From Chionoecetes opilio (taxonomy: Eukaryota > Arthropoda > Malacostraca > Decapoda > Majidae): DNA of 64,000 bases. The stretch covers positions 100,606 through 164,605 of the forward strand of contig JACEEZ010019854.1 of NCBI GenBank assembly GCA_016584305.1, in the 5' to 3' direction. The translations under genes and the position numbers were made by a program. This document shows positions 1 to 10,982 of the stretch, piece after piece (position 1 is the stretch's first letter; the number at the start of each line of letters is the position of its first letter). The notes below the pieces were generated by a model. That model worked only from the letters and a program-made list of their open reading frames with translations, was not told the origin of the DNA and did no database searches.

Positions 1-240
1 GGGGCAAGGTCTAGAGTGCATATTGGCTTGTAAAATGTTTACTCCACGAATGGGGGCAAGGTCTAGAGTGCATATTGGCTTGTAAAATGTTTACTCCACG
101 AATGGGGGCAAGGTCTAGAGTGCATATTGGCTTGTAAAATGTTTACTCCACGAATGGGGGCAAGGTCTAGAGTGCATATTGGCTTGTAAAATGTTTACTC
201 CACGAATGGGGGCAAGGTCTAGAGTGCATATTGGCTTGTA
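1..240. repeat. 52-bp minisatellite, about 4.6 copies
   Basis: A 52-bp unit beginning GGGGCAAGGTCTAGAGTGCA repeats head to tail from the window edge. The visible copies are essentially identical, which suggests recent expansion or homogenisation. The array probably continues to the left of the window. Confidence 0.95.
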
Positions 241-268
241 AATGTCATTTTGTTGTTCTTGTTTTTAA

Positions 269-675
269 GTAATCTTAAATAATCTTATGTAATCTTATGT
301 AATCTTATGTAATCTTATGTAATCTTATGTAATCTTATGTAATCTTATGCAATCTTATGTAATCTTATGCAATCTTATGTAATCTTATGTAATCTTATGT
401 AATCTTATGCAATCTTATGTAATCTTATATTACATAATCTTATGCAATCTTATGTAATCTTATGTAATCTTATGCAATCTTATGTAATCTTATGTAATCT
501 TATGTAATCTTATGTAATCTTATGCAATCTTATGTAATCTTATGTAATCTTATGCAATCTTATGCAATCTTAAGTTTTAAGTAATCTTAAGTAATCTTAA
601 TCTTAAGTAATATTTTGTAATCTTAAGTAATATTTTGTAATCTTAAGTAATATTTTATAATCTCAAGTAATCTTT
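269..675. repeat. 10-bp AT-rich minisatellite
   Basis: Repeats of AATCTTATGT and AATCTTATGC alternate irregularly. They grade after about 570 into a variant unit built on AATCTTAAGT and AATATTTTGT. No coding potential is seen. Confidence 0.93.
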
Positions 676-1190
676 GATATATCATGAAAGTTCATGAACA
701 TTGTGGGTGGGTAATGACTGAGAGAATTTCAGTATTGTTCATTTTAAACCGCTTCATAGCACTATTCCAAAGGAGAACCTTTATAGCGCTCCTTCTGTTT
801 TGGATTTAGTGCACCAGGCCGAAAACGTTTCATTCTAAATAATGAAAAGAGGTGCGCTTCATAGCACTAATCCAAAAGAGAAGCTTCATAGCGCTTTATG
901 AAGCTTCATAGGAGCTTCATAGCAAGAAGTTTTAAATGTGCTTGAGCAAGACTGAATCAAGCCAACAAGAAGTCACACTATTCTTGCTGATAATTCAACA
1001 CCAGGCAAATAAAGAACAGCAGATTTATGCTGGAGTTTAGTACATTTCTCTGATTAAATAAATACCCTTTATGGTTTTAAAACATTACAATTTAGCCCTT
1101 TTCTTTTTTTTTGTAAAAAGTAAAGAAAATCAAAGAAGGGGATGGTGAAGGTTAGGTTGGGTTAGGTCAGGTTGTAATAGAAGTATTTTA
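676..1190. other. Intergenic sequence with a short TTAGG-like run
   Basis: No gene is recognised. Near 780-920 there are short repeats of the phrase CTTCATAGCACTA. At 1150-1174 lies a degenerate run of GGTTAGG words, similar to the arthropod telomere repeat but too short and imperfect to be a telomere. Confidence 0.5.
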
Positions 1191-1267
1191 AGGTGAGGGT
1201 ATTTAAAAAGTTGACTTTAGCCTGTGCGAGCTTGCACACGTTCCACATCTTTAGTGTGGACGTCTAT

Positions 1268-1790
1268 TTACTAGTTTTTGTTGTTTTTATTGTTGATGTT
1301 GTTATTGTTGCTGTTGTTGTTGCTGTTGTTGTTGTTATTGTTGTTGTTATTGTTGTTGTTATTTTTGTTGTTGTGATTGTTGTTGTTGTGATTGTTGTTG
1401 TTGTGATTGTTGTTGTTGTTATTGTTGTTGTTGTTGCTGTTCTCATTATTGTTGTTGTGATGGTTGTTGTTGTTATAGTTGTTGTTATTGATGTTGCTGT
1501 GATTGTTGTTGCTGTGGTTGTTGTTGTTGTTGTGATTGTTGTTGTTGTGTTTATTGTTGTTGTTGTGATTGTTATTGTTGTTGTTATTGTTGTTGTTATG
1601 TTATTGTTGTTGCTGTGATTGTTGTTGTTGTTGTTATTGTTGTTGTTGTTGTTATTGTTGTTGTTATTGTTGTTGCTGCTATTGTTGTTGTTGTTGTGAT
1701 TGTTGTTGTTGTTGTTATTGTTGTTGTTGTTGTTATTGTTGTTGTTGTATTGTTGTTGTTATTGTTGTTGTGATTGTTATTGTTGTTCTT
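1268..1790. repeat. (GTT)n microsatellite with GTGATT/GTTATT interruptions
   Basis: More than 500 bp of GTT triplets interrupted by GTGATT and GTTATT. It is open in several frames and gives artificial valine-, leucine- and cysteine-rich translations. It should not be annotated as coding. Confidence 0.96.
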
Positions 1791-2054
1791 CTTTCCTCCT
1801 CCTTTTCCTCCTCGTTCTCCTCCTCCATCATCTTTTTTCTCCTAATTCTTCTGCTTCTTCCTTTCCTCCTCCATTTTTTCCTCGTTCTCCTCCTCCTCCA
1901 TCATTTTCTTCTTTTTCTTATTATTATTATTCTTCCCCTTACTTTTCTCCTCCTCCTCCTCCTCCTCCTCCTCCTCCTCCTCCTCCTCCTCCTCCTCTTC
2001 CTCCTCCTCCTCCTCCTCCTCCTCCTCCTCCTCCTCCTCCTCCTCCTCCTCCTT
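1791..2054. repeat. (TCC)n microsatellite
   Basis: A pyrimidine-only tract that becomes an almost pure (TCC)n array after 1940. The strand asymmetry (purine versus pyrimidine strand) is a configuration known to favour triplex DNA. Confidence 0.96.
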
Positions 2055-2099
2055 CAGGGCCCTTACTGAATGACGGGCTGTGGTTCAGTAAGGGCCCTG
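2055..2099. repeat. Perfect 16-bp-stem hairpin
   Basis: The arms at 2055-2070 (CAGGGCCCTTACTGAA) and 2084-2099 are exact reverse complements with a 13-nt spacer. The hairpin abuts the end of the (TCC)n array, so it may mark the edge of a repeat unit inserted in, or carrying, the microsatellite. Confidence 0.85.
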
Positions 2100-2602
2100 T
2101 CAGTTAGTGACCACCATCGGGATTTATATACCAGGGGTCACTGCTGCAGGGGGCATTGAAGTGCACGGCGTCCTACTTGGAAAGTGCACTACCGCAGTGG
2201 ATTGAAACGGAGCTGGGGCCTGATTGACTGCTGCCTCCCAAGAAAGCGCCAGGCAAGGCTGCCGCACCACCCTTGAACCTCCACACTGTGTTCACACCAT
2301 TACAAAACACACATAACATGACCTATCTATCAAGCACTAAACCTACCCCCACAAACTAGTAGTAGTTAGTCATAGATTACAGCTTTCAACTTTCCTCACA
2401 AATTCCATGCAGTTTTTCTATATTGCATGGTATCACTTCTTTTCCGGCCAGCTTCGGCTGGAGGGATGGGTGGGTGGGGAGGAGCCTTCTACTTCCTATC
2501 CTTTCTCTCTTATTATCTAGTTAGTGTAGTGTAGTTAAAGCAAACAGCCTTGTAAGGACCTATCGGTCTGTTGCTGTTTGTGTTTCCTTTGTATATTCCT
2601 TT
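2100..2602. other. Unassigned 500-bp segment between two (TCC)n tracts
   Basis: No protein-coding signal. The segment is bounded by (TCC)n on both sides (1791-2054 and 2603-2690). It ends with a short inverted repeat, AACAGC...GCTGTT, around 2540-2580. A SINE-like or other non-coding element inserted in the microsatellite is possible but unproven. Confidence 0.35.
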
Positions 2603-2690
2603 GTATATTCCTCCTCCTCCTCCTCCTCCTCTTCCATCTTCTTCTCCTACTCCTCCATCTTTTTCTTCTTCTTCTTCCTCTTCTTTACGC
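2603..2690. repeat. (TCC/TTC)n microsatellite
   Basis: A short polypyrimidine triplet tract related to the one at 1791-2054. Confidence 0.9.
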
Positions 2691-3141
2691 TCTGTGTGGG
2701 CAGGGTGGCGAGGTATTTCATATACTTAGCTTTCTTCTCAGGATAAGAACTTTGATCTCAAGTGAAGTAATAACCAGTCATTTTTCCTACCCTGGTGCTG
2801 TAACTGGCTGTATTTTTTTCTACATTTAGCGTTTTCATTTACTTAAATATTTTTTTCATACAATTTTCCTTTTCTTGAATTAAAGCCCAATTTTTTGTAA
2901 TTTCTAATTTTCTTCCAATATTTCTGTGCTTACATATCCCATTTTTTTCCTACCATAGTTTTTTTTTCAAAATGACCTTATATTAATGGTGTATATGCCT
3001 CCTGAAATAAGAATACCAGATACTTTCCTCGTATTACACATAAGCTCAGTAGCATTCCTGGTTTCCGAATTACAGTGAATTAATGAAGAGCAAAACACAA
3101 GTAAATAATATAGTATTCAGACAAGTAAACACGCCTCCATA
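2691..3141. other. AT-rich intergenic sequence
   Basis: AT-rich sequence with several T runs. No ORF, RNA gene or recognised repeat is seen here. Confidence 0.4.
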
Positions 3142-3353
3142 TTAACCCCTTGAGACACAGAACGTAATTTCCATTGCAATTTGGGTATCATTATACGATG
3201 TTTAGTAAACATAAGCAATATTTTATAGATAGGACCTGTTTAGTATCCTTTTCCACTAACTAAATCGGTATATTCAGTTACTTTTCGTAATTTTATGGCT
3301 CGACAACACGATATTTTTATAACAAAGGAAAGATCTGGGCGTGAAGGGGTTAA
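3142..3353 (+). mobile_element. TTAA-flanked MITE, family A, copy 1 (piggyBac-like)
   Basis: About 212 bp starting TTAACCCCTTGAG and ending GTGAAGGGGTTAA. The TTAA at both ends is the target duplication typical of piggyBac-superfamily elements, and CCCCTT/AAGGGG forms the terminal inverted repeat. The body carries recognisable phrases such as GTAATTTCCATT and ACTTTTCGTAATTTTA. Six other copies lie in this window. No transposase is encoded, so it must have been mobilised in trans. Confidence 0.85.
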
Positions 3354-3824
3354 TGTTGTTACTGCAAGGACGTTATTCTTATCATATCATGTTTTTGCCT
3401 ATCATATGTATCCGCTGTAATCTGACGTATCACTTAACATACTTGTTGTTCATCCCATACTTGATCTACCCTTGAACCGCCGCTCCCTCAGGCCAACGAG
3501 CCCTCGCACACCGGGTCACCTCACGGATCCTTTACCCTCAAGGTGGACACGGCAGTCTGGCTGAAGTAACATTTTTATTATATCATTGCGTATTTTTAGG
3601 CTAAACATTGCACTGAAAATCATTGTGACGCGGTACTGTTAATTCCTACGATGTAAAGCACAGTAATAATAGACCTTGTACTCCACGTAGCTATAAATTG
3701 GTGGCAAGCTGAGCGGAGAAAAAGCTGCTTGCTACTCTATCAGGCTGCATTATACACGCTTGAGATCCCTAGGTATACATTGGTGGTCTTGGTGGTGATG
3801 GTTCAGGTAAAGGTAACTATAGTC
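3354..3824. other. Unassigned intergenic sequence
   Basis: No supported gene. A GC-richer patch at 3470-3560 resembles degraded coding DNA, but no domain could be recognised. Confidence 0.3.
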
Positions 3825-3950
3825 GCCACAGGTAAAGGTGGCAAAAATGGGGCCCCTTCACTCCCCCCCTCCTAACGCATGGGACTGGCTGAGGCATGGA
3901 GGTAGTATGGGTGGAGAAACCCTGAGCCGCGCGGTCTGTGCTGTCTGGTG
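3825..3950. repeat. Dispersed repeat X, copy 1
   Basis: Shares the phrases GGGGCCCCTTCACTCCCCCC and CATGGAGGTAGTATGGGTGG with 6559-6685, where they occur in the opposite orientation. Function unknown. Confidence 0.6.
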
Positions 3951-4105
3951 AAGCCACCGCTATAATATGTTGTGGGCAATGTCACGCACTGGGTGACTGA
4001 GATACCCACTCTTTCTTTTCACTTTTTACACTGTTTGCACTTAATGATATCACGATGTGTGAAATTATACTTCTGTGTTACGGCTAACCATATATTACAT
4101 ATCAT

Positions 4106-4496
4106 ATTATTGCATATTATTGTATATTATTGCATATTGGGTCCCTTTATTGAATATATGTCTGGCGGTGAACTGCCTGGCTGCGTATTTATATCTCACC
4201 TGCAGATATGCCTCAGCTACAGCCATGATCAGTAAAATTAGATGATTACTGGCCGGGTCATTATCTGACATATGATTTTTCATACCATTTTCTATATGTA
4301 TACCAATATTAATTACGCTACACTTTACAATATTAAATTTCATCTGCCACCTGACTACCCATTCGCTTAACTTATCTAAGTCTCCCTGCAAACCGGTAAC
4401 ATCAGACTGTAACCCGATAATTCTACCTACGTATCTTAGTATCATCAGCAAACTTGCTGATATCACAGAATCCCACTGTCTTAGTTGTTGATGCAA
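4106..4496 (-). pseudogene. LINE reverse-transcriptase remnant
   Basis: The minus-strand translation contains the phrase LQGDLDKLSEWVVRWQMKFN followed by KCSVINIG. This pattern is typical of the segment just after the catalytic YADD box in CR1/L2/Jockey-type LINE reverse transcriptases, where a conserved W..W and K..V precede the thumb. The YADD box is not intact here and the flanks are degraded. Clade not determinable. Confidence 0.5.
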
Positions 4497-5241
4497 ATAT
4501 AAAATAGTAGTGGCCCCAAATTAGTATAATATTGCTATTAATATAAACCCTACGAACACAATCGCTAACACTTATATACTATTACTACAGCTACCACCAT
4601 CACCCCCACCACTATTACTACTATCAGTAACACAACTACCAACCCAGTGGTGCAGTAGTTATCACACTGTTCTAATAAGATCATTGTCTTTGTTTATCAA
4701 ATACATGCACGTTTGTTTGAAACATAATTTTTAGAAATCAACAAATGCATAACTTATTGGTGAAATGTGATGGATGGGTCAGATTTTTTGTTCGCTTTTT
4801 CATTGCACCCAAATGCAACACAACTATTCACCATAGCATAACACACAAGGAGTGATACTCCTGCCTTTACTTGTCTTCACGAGGTTAATACTAAATGAAG
4901 ACAGAGAGTATGAGTGGACGTGTAGAGGGGATTTGACCTGAGTAAGCATAGCCCAACCCTTAAACAGATCCGTCACTCCCTAGTAATTACCCGACTCAAT
5001 TCACACCTTTGACCTCACCACCCCACCTTTAACAACGAAGCCACCGTACCACCCATGAACCGATGAAGGTATGTAGTATGCGAGGTGGTATGGTAGTACT
5101 CCCATACTACCTATATGGTGCCACCCCAACGTAGCAAAACTTATACACACAAACCCGAGAGACCTACATATATTGATATCACCATGTTATGAGATCAGTT
5201 TAATTCTCATTATGAAAATAATAACGGTAAAGAAACCCATA
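4497..5241. other. Unassigned intergenic sequence
   Basis: No supported feature. A tRNA-like phrase near 4648 (AGTGGTGCAGTAGTTATCAC) has no matching B box and is not annotated. Confidence 0.3.
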
Positions 5242-5243
5242 TA

Positions 5244-6407
5244 CAGTCAAACCTTGATATAACGGACCTCGATGTAACGGACTTCGGATGCAACGGACTC
5301 CATTTGCGTGACTTTTTTTTTTTTTTTTTTTTTCATATCAGACCGCTTATCGCCGCTCGAATTGTCAACTCAACATAATTGTATTATTTTCTCATTTTAC
5401 TTTGGAATGCTTGGGTTTTAAGGAGTTTTGATGTATCACATATTAAGATATAATATTATAAGGAAGGAGCCTGTGTTGCTAGTGATTTAGTGGTAGAAGG
5501 TGTTTATTGTTTAAAATAGTGACTATTAGTGTTATGGCGTGGCCGCTGCTACGTCTCCCTGTCACCTCAACACCCTAAATCACCCTTATCTGAGGTGACA
5601 CGCAGTGCTACACTGACCTAAATAGTGACACGTGTATAGAACTGCACTTCACAACCATATAATATATATAATAATGAGCATTAGTCATGATAATAAGCAA
5701 TACCTTTGGAAGCCACAGCTGAATCTGGCTCGTAGTTTGCTTAACTTTCACTAGAGCTTGAGCTTGACTAGCCAGAAAGTGAGAGAAAGCATCAACATTT
5801 TAGGGATAACCCATCACTTTACGGGAGACTTTTTCTTCCTTTTTATTTATTTTGGGGTGATTATAATGTCTCATGATTCTGCTGCTGCTGCCGCGGCCGC
5901 GCTGCCAGGTGTGGATGACCGCCTTGAAAGTATTTTCATATCTTTACTCATATGTATGAAAAATGCAATTCAAATGTGATTATATGTCTACATTCAACTA
6001 GAATAATGAAATTTCATACCATACCAAGCAGTAATGAGCGAGCCTGGATACTTACTACCCCTCCTAATACCAGTCCCGAACAGTCGTGGGCGAGTGTGCC
6101 AAATCCCTGATGTAGCGCTAGTCACTGTTTACCTCCCAACATAGCTACATGGTCTGGTTATATTTGAGATTATTTCTCATTTATTTCTCGTGTAGGAGCG
6201 GAACAAATTCAGCATGTAGTGCCAGTCACTGTTTACCTCTCAACATAGCTACACAGTCTGGTTGTGTGTGATTATTTCTCATTTATTTGACAAATTTTTT
6301 TTTTCATAAATTTTTCCACCCTTGGGAAAATACCCTCGCTATAACGGACAATCGGCTTTAACGGACCACTCCTCCCCCCTTTAGTCCGTTATATCGAGGT
6401 TTGACTG
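5244..6407. mobile_element. Pogo/Tigger-like non-autonomous element, family T1 copy A
   Basis: 1,164 bp flanked by TA dinucleotides. The left end CAGTCAAACCTTGATATAAC mirrors the right end GTTATATCGAGGTTTGACTG. Subterminal words ending in AACGGAC are iterated three times at the left and again at the right. A poly(T) tract follows the left repeats at about 5317. An internal block with CACTGTTTACCTC is tandemly duplicated near 6120-6280. There is no transposase ORF. TA duplication and CAGT termini fit Tc1/mariner, pogo/Tigger branch. Confidence 0.8.
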
Positions 6408-6558
6408 TACTATGTGCACCTTTGAATGGCCCAACGTTACTCTCAGGAATCTCAAAGTATTTCCATGGGATGATTTATCTCTACTTGACAGTAGAGTTGT
6501 GGGCTCCCTTTGCCCACAACAAGATGGCTGACTGACAGTTCACTGGCTTCAACTCACG

Positions 6559-6685
6559 CGGCTCAGGGCGTCTCCACCCATACTACCTCCATGGGCTGAG
6601 GCAAAGCCCCAACACCCAACACCTCAGCCAATCCCGTGCGATCGGAAGGGGGGGGAGTGAAGGGGCCCCATTTTCGCCACCTTAA
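6559..6685. repeat. Dispersed repeat X, copy 2 (inverted relative to copy 1)
   Basis: Reverse-complement match to 3825-3950, including CCATACTACCTCCATGGG. A related ATACTACCTCCATGG phrase occurs at about 35560. Confidence 0.6.
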
Positions 6686-7040
6686 TGTGCGACGAATATA
6701 ACTAAAGATAATTAACTGATCTGTGTGAGGGCCAATCCATGTCATATCCTTCAACGCCTTCACTAAGTATCCCAGTGTACGATAACATTCCCCGAGTACG
6801 ACGTTTTCCATCAACATCCAGAAATACGATAACGCCTGCAGCATATGGTATACTTCAAGGCCAAGGGAATAAGGCGTGTTCTGGTGGTTCTTATGGTGAC
6901 GTCACGCCTCGGTGCAGAAAACCACGCCCATTGAAATTCATACTGGTTTTTGGTTGGTTAAGGGTCTGACCTCCTAACTCTCTTTGCCTTGGTATACTTG
7001 AAGTTGTGTATAGCAAATAATATAATGTTTCAGTATCAAT
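6686..7040. other. Unassigned intergenic sequence
   Basis: No gene recognised; short ORFs here show no domain. Ends in ATTGATTG words belonging to the tail of the neighbouring retrotransposon fragment. Confidence 0.3.
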
Positions 7041-7284
7041 CATTGATTGATTGAGTATCAATCATTGATTGATTGAGTATCAATCATCAATCATTGGGGG
7101 CATACGCCGGGGGGCGCGTTACCTCGCCCACCCTACGACGCCACTCCCGGGAGTCACCACGCGCAAGTCCCCATGCAGACTCCTATCCCATACCAAGCAA
7201 CTCTCGACAAGAGACATCAACTTGCCCCAGCCACGAGCCTTGTGGGCGCCCCCTTGGCCTCCTCCACGCCGGATTGTCTCTTAG
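7041..7284 (-). mobile_element. RTE-like LINE, 3' end fragment (minus strand)
   Basis: Reverse-complement match to the 3' end of the insertion at 25636-26825. It begins at the left with a (TCAATCA)n-type tail and includes the complement of CCAAGGGGGCGCCCACAAGG. Only the last coding region and tail are present, as expected for 5' truncation during target-primed reverse transcription. Confidence 0.75.
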
Positions 7285-7353
7285 GGGTTCCTTGGAATAT
7301 GAAAAATTATTACAGGGGTTCCTCCAAGATGTAAAGGTTGGGAATCACTGCAG
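7285..7353. mobile_element. hAT-type element end fragment
   Basis: Two GGGGTTCCT phrases are followed by GGTTGGGAATCACTGC. The complement, CAGTGATTCCCAACC, resembles the common hAT-superfamily terminal repeat. The other end is absent. The fragment is immediately followed by a CCGTAG-family element. Confidence 0.5.
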
Positions 7354-7361
7354 TGAGTATA

Positions 7362-8023
7362 CCGTAGATAACAGTAAAGTCGCCACCTGCAATTATGTCG
7401 CCAGGCGCCATATATTACGAATTATAGCATTACTACTGATTTTTATGTGCCACTGAAGATGATACACAGTAGTTTATATCATGACTGTGTAATCTACTCT
7501 TTTTCAGCGTTGTTTTATGCTTTGTATCTGCAAGTATATACGGTTTCAAATTTCCCTACTCGTTTTTTTTTCGGGCGACGACAACAGCGGTAGGAGTCTC
7601 AGAACATAAACACTAGCTGGCGACCTCAGTGTTGTTAGCCACTTTGTAGATATTTTTGTCATTTGTTCATTTATAAGGCGTTTTCTGCGGGGATCCTGAT
7701 TGCAACCGAAAAAATTTCGGTTGCTCAAATTTCGATCCCTGTTCAACCATCCAGGGAAGATGATTGGCCCGACCCGCAAACATTTGTTGTTGTTGTTGTG
7801 ACCGTTTGCAACCGAAAATTTTCCGGTTGCAACCAAAAATCCCCCGCAGAAAACGCCTATAGCCATACTATGACACAGATAAAGACACAAAATGACACAG
7901 ACTCTCCAGATAGGCCCTTCTAACTTTTCTGAAATCATGGATGTAGAAATGTAAGTATTAACGCCACCACACGTCTGTAAACAGAAAAAAAAGTTGTCCT
8001 GGCGACTTTACTGTTATCTACGG
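7362..8023. mobile_element. CCGTAG-ended TIR element, family D copy 1
   Basis: Flanked by TA at 7360-7361 and 8024-8025. The left end CCGTAGATAACAGTAAAGTC mirrors the right end GACTTTACTGTTATCTACGG. The body shares GTGCCACTGAAGATG and GACACAGACTCTCCAGATAG with copies at 8672, 9287 (partly) and 59926. It has no transposase. TA duplication suggests Tc1/mariner-type mobilisation. It contains a 183-bp nested element at 7676-7858. Confidence 0.85.
7676..7858. mobile_element. Nested 183-bp MITE with AGGCGTTTTCTGCGGGG ends
   Basis: The termini AGGCGTTTTCTGCGGGGAT and ATCCCCCGCAGAAAACGCCT are inverted repeats. ATA flanks both sides (7673-7675, 7859-7861). Copies 2 and 5 of the host family read straight through as TTTATAGCC, giving empty sites. 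A 3-bp A/T duplication would fit PIF/Harbinger, but the superfamily is not certain. A second inner inverted repeat, GGTTGCAACC-like, is also visible. Confidence 0.8.
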
Positions 8024-8025
8024 TA

Positions 8026-8240
8026 GTCGGTTAAGGCGCCGAGTGGGTGCAAAATCTGGTGTTAGCGACGGTTCGAATCCTCGCGGGGAATGGAAAAAGG
8101 AAGTGATTTATTTCCGAATTATAATTGCCAGCCTGAGTCCTGTGTCTGTTGGCAGGACATGTAGTGACGGGATTTCAAAAGGTAACTGTGGCCCAGGGCA
8201 ATGTGAAGCCTCTGTCGGGTCCACACAGAATTCCCCGTAG
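8026..8240 (+). mobile_element. tRNA-derived SINE-like repeat, 5' end missing
   Basis: Contains TTAAGGCGCCGAGTGGGTGC, then GCGACGGTTCGAATCC, which matches a pol III B box and T-loop. A non-tRNA body with GTCCACACAGAATTCCCC follows. The first part of the tRNA head seems lost where the CCGTAG element abuts it. Confidence 0.5.
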
Positions 8241-8376
8241 AAGCATCACCTGGCTCCATCATACGGCCTCTATACAAGTCTCTGTCAAATAGAGAAAGTA
8301 CATGGACTCCCCTTGACCAAGACTGCCTCTTCAGGAATGCCCCTCAGAAAACCTCAACAGCAAAAAAGAGTAAAGA

Positions 8377-9215
8377 GAAGAACACAAGAACAGAAGAAAG
8401 TAAGGAAGCTACATGAGGCCGTGAGACCTACACGAGGTATACGTTCCTGTTACCTAACAGTTTTAACACTACCTACATCCACCTTTCATCCCCATCCATG
8501 AATTTATCCCGCCTCCCTTTAAAGCTCCCTAATGACTCCGCACTAACTACCCCATGACTGAGTCCATTCCAATAATTTACCACTCTATTTGTGAACCAGT
8601 TTTTCACTTTCTTTTTTAACTTACGCTTTTCCAGCTTGAATCCGTTACAGCTTGTTCTACCCTGGTTACTACCGTAGATAACACTATAGTCGCCAGCTGC
8701 AATAATATCGCCAGGCGCCATATATAAGGAATGATAGCCTCACTACTCCTGTGTCTGTGCCACTGAAGATGATACACAGTAGTTTATATCATAATCTACC
8801 CTGTTTCGCGTTGTTTTATGCTTTGTATCAGCAAGTATAGACGGTTTTCAATTTTCATACTCGTTTTTTTTTCGGTCGACGACGGCGGGAGGACACTCAG
8901 TAAATAAACACTAGATGGCGAACTTAGTGTAGGTCGTCACTCTGGTGATATTTTTGTAATTAGTTCATTTATAGCCATACTATGACACAGATGAAGACAC
9001 AAAATGACACAGACTCTCCAGATAGCCCCTTCTAACTGTCCTGAAATCATGAATGTAGAAATGTAAGTATTAATGCTACCACACGTCTGTACATGGAAAA
9101 AAAGTTGTCCTGGCGACTTTAGTGTTGTCTACGGTAGCCATAAGAACTTTTCCTACCTCTCCTTTATTGTATCCCTTTATCCACTTAAAAACGTAAGCGA
9201 GAAGAATATAAGAAG
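8377..9215 (-). mobile_element. CR1/L2-like LINE 3' fragment, split by a MITE
   Basis: Minus strand. The translation near 8473-8721 contains WFTNRVVNYWNGLS and ESLGSFKGRRDKFMDGDERW, the C-terminus typical of CR1/L2-type ORF2. The tail is AAGAACACAAGAAC on the plus strand. The coding segment is interrupted at CCTGGTTAC by the element at 8672-9134 and resumes at 9137 with CCATAAGAACTTTTCC. Paralogues lie at 11409, 28470, 29170 and 61544. Confidence 0.8.
8672..9134. mobile_element. CCGTAG-ended TIR element, family D copy 2
   Basis: Flanked by TA at 8670-8671 and 9135-9136. The ends CCGTAGATAACACTATAGTC and GACTTTAGTGTTGTCTACGG are inverted. It lacks the 183-bp nested element found in copy 1, so it shows the empty site. 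It is inserted inside the CR1/L2-like fragment. Confidence 0.87.
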
Positions 9216-9286
9216 GAGTAAGTAGTAGAAGACCCCCCCACGACACCAGTCCTACACCGGTCCTACACCTGACAAGTAGGACCTTA

Positions 9287-9536
9287 CCGTAGATAACACT
9301 ATATAGTCGCCAGTCACTCGCCACTGCACTAATGTCGCCAGGCATAATATATTACGAATTTTAACATCACTACAGACTTTTATGTGCCACTGAAGACATG
9401 TAGTGTGATGTACATAATATAAACTACTGTGCATGCCTCTTCAGTGGCTACATAAAAGTCTGTAGTGATGCTAAAATTCGTAATATATGGCGGCTGGCGA
9501 CATTAGTGCAGATGGCGACTTTAGTGTTATCTACGG
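9287..9536. mobile_element. CCGTAG family D copy 3, palindromic form
   Basis: 250 bp flanked by TA. Both halves derive from the left end of the family: GTGCCACTGAAGA and TTCAGTGGCTACAT face each other across a spacer of about 35 bp. The right half does not carry the family's normal right-end sequence. This is an inverted duplication of one end rather than a simple internal deletion. Confidence 0.8.
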
Positions 9537-9717
9537 TAGCTGGGGTGTTGTTTCGTAAAAATTATAGGTTGGGTATTTTGGAGGTAAGGATTGAAGTCAT
9601 TAATTTCTGTGGCATAAAGTTTCCACAGCAGCGAATACTATAAAATCGTCAAATATATGTTATAGATCGCTGGCAATTTGTGTGCAAGGAAATAGTGCTA
9701 AAAAAACATGTAAGATT

Positions 9718-10812
9718 GGACCAATTTACTCTACTTGAGGTAAGGATTGATTTGACATCTTCAAGCCTCATATAGTTGGGCAGTGATGTTGATTTTTCTA
9801 TGTGAACAGTATTTTTGATGATACAGCCAATTTAAGTGCAGGAAAATGTATACGCTCTAAAACGACTGGCGCCATGTTGTGACGTCACTAGCTTAGACAA
9901 CAGAGCAAAACAGCTGTCAAGCGGCCGCTACTATTATGTACTACCTACTAATACACCAACTTGCATTACCCCTACTACCGCAAGATGACCAGTAATCCTC
10001 CTTCAAGTGATGTAGTAGGTATTCACTGTGTTTGTGAATATGTAAGTTGTAGTTTATAAGGAAAAAGTGGATAGACAGAGATAAGTGGCCCGTGACACCT
10101 GACAAGTGATGACTTCTGGGATCGGCATTCCTTATAGGGAGCTTAAATGAACCTGCAATGACATGTAAAGCTAGACAGATAGACGAACTCATAGAGGAAC
10201 AGGTAGAAATGTATGGTTAGTAAAGGTTGTAGTGGTGAGTAGAGTGACGAAGGGTGTGTTTTGCTTGTGTGGGGAAAGAAAGCCATACATTTCTACCTGT
10301 TCCTCTATGAGTTCGTCTATCTGTCTAGCTGTACATGTCATTGCAGGTTCATTTAAGCTCCCTATAAGGAATGCCGATCCCAGAAGTCATCACTTGTCTG
10401 GTGTCACGGGCCACTTCGCTCTGTCTATCCACTTTTTCCTTATAAACTACAACTTACATATTCACAAACACAGTGAATACCTACTACATCACTTGAAGGA
10501 GGATTACTGGTCATCTTGCGGTAGTAGGGGTAATGCAAGTTAGTTAGGTTAGTAAAATAAAACTATAATTTGCGGTTTGCTGAGCCAAAACAAGCCGATC
10601 AGCTGATCAGGCGAGATCTGAGTTTGCAGTTACTACGTCACAACCAATGACAGCGCGTTCCGCCGTGTTGTGATATTTTGGCCCCAAAAAGGTCATATAT
10701 TTCATTTATGGTGCATTTCTCAGCAAAAAGAATATGAGTACAGTGATATGTAGCCTATATTGCACCCAAAGCTTTATAATACTCCGTGTTTTAGGTGTGA
10801 GTAAATTGGTCC
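9718..10812. mobile_element. Putative TIR element with GGACCAATTTACTC ends
   Basis: GGACCAATTTACTC at 9718 and GAGTAAATTGGTCC ending at 10812 are perfect inverted repeats. They enclose unassigned sequence and the large palindrome at 9958-10541. No target duplication is obvious, so the boundaries are tentative. Confidence 0.45.
9958..10541. repeat. Large palindrome: 259-bp arms, 66-bp spacer
   Basis: The arm 9958-10216 starts AACTTGCATTACCCC and its inverted partner 10283-10541 ends GGGGTAATGCAAGTT. Only a handful of differences are seen, for example in the ACATGT/TCTAGCTGT region. Both arms encode the same spurious short ORF. No target duplication was recognised. Confidence 0.9.
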
Positions 10813-10982
10813 ATTTAGAAAAATGTACAGAATTCCTCGTATCCCCTTTATTTTTCAATATTTAAATCGTTAATTTAATATATACTTTAGTCATATATGA
10901 ATTATTTGTTTAAGGAATTGGCTAAAACTTAAATAAACACTGCATTAAAATAAAGGTTCGTGAGACACAGAATAGGCCCGTT
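10542..10982. other. Unassigned AT-rich intergenic sequence
   Basis: No gene recognised. It contains the right end of the putative element closing at 10812 and a short palindromic GATCAGCTGATC phrase near 10599. Confidence 0.35.

Noticed and set aside
1193..2107. Long ORFs rich in V, L, C, S or P
   Set aside because: Direct translations of (GTT)n and (TCC)n microsatellites, open in several frames; no gene evidence.
4640..4690. tRNA-like A box phrase AGTGGTGCAGTAGTTATCAC
   Set aside because: No matching B box or cloverleaf downstream.
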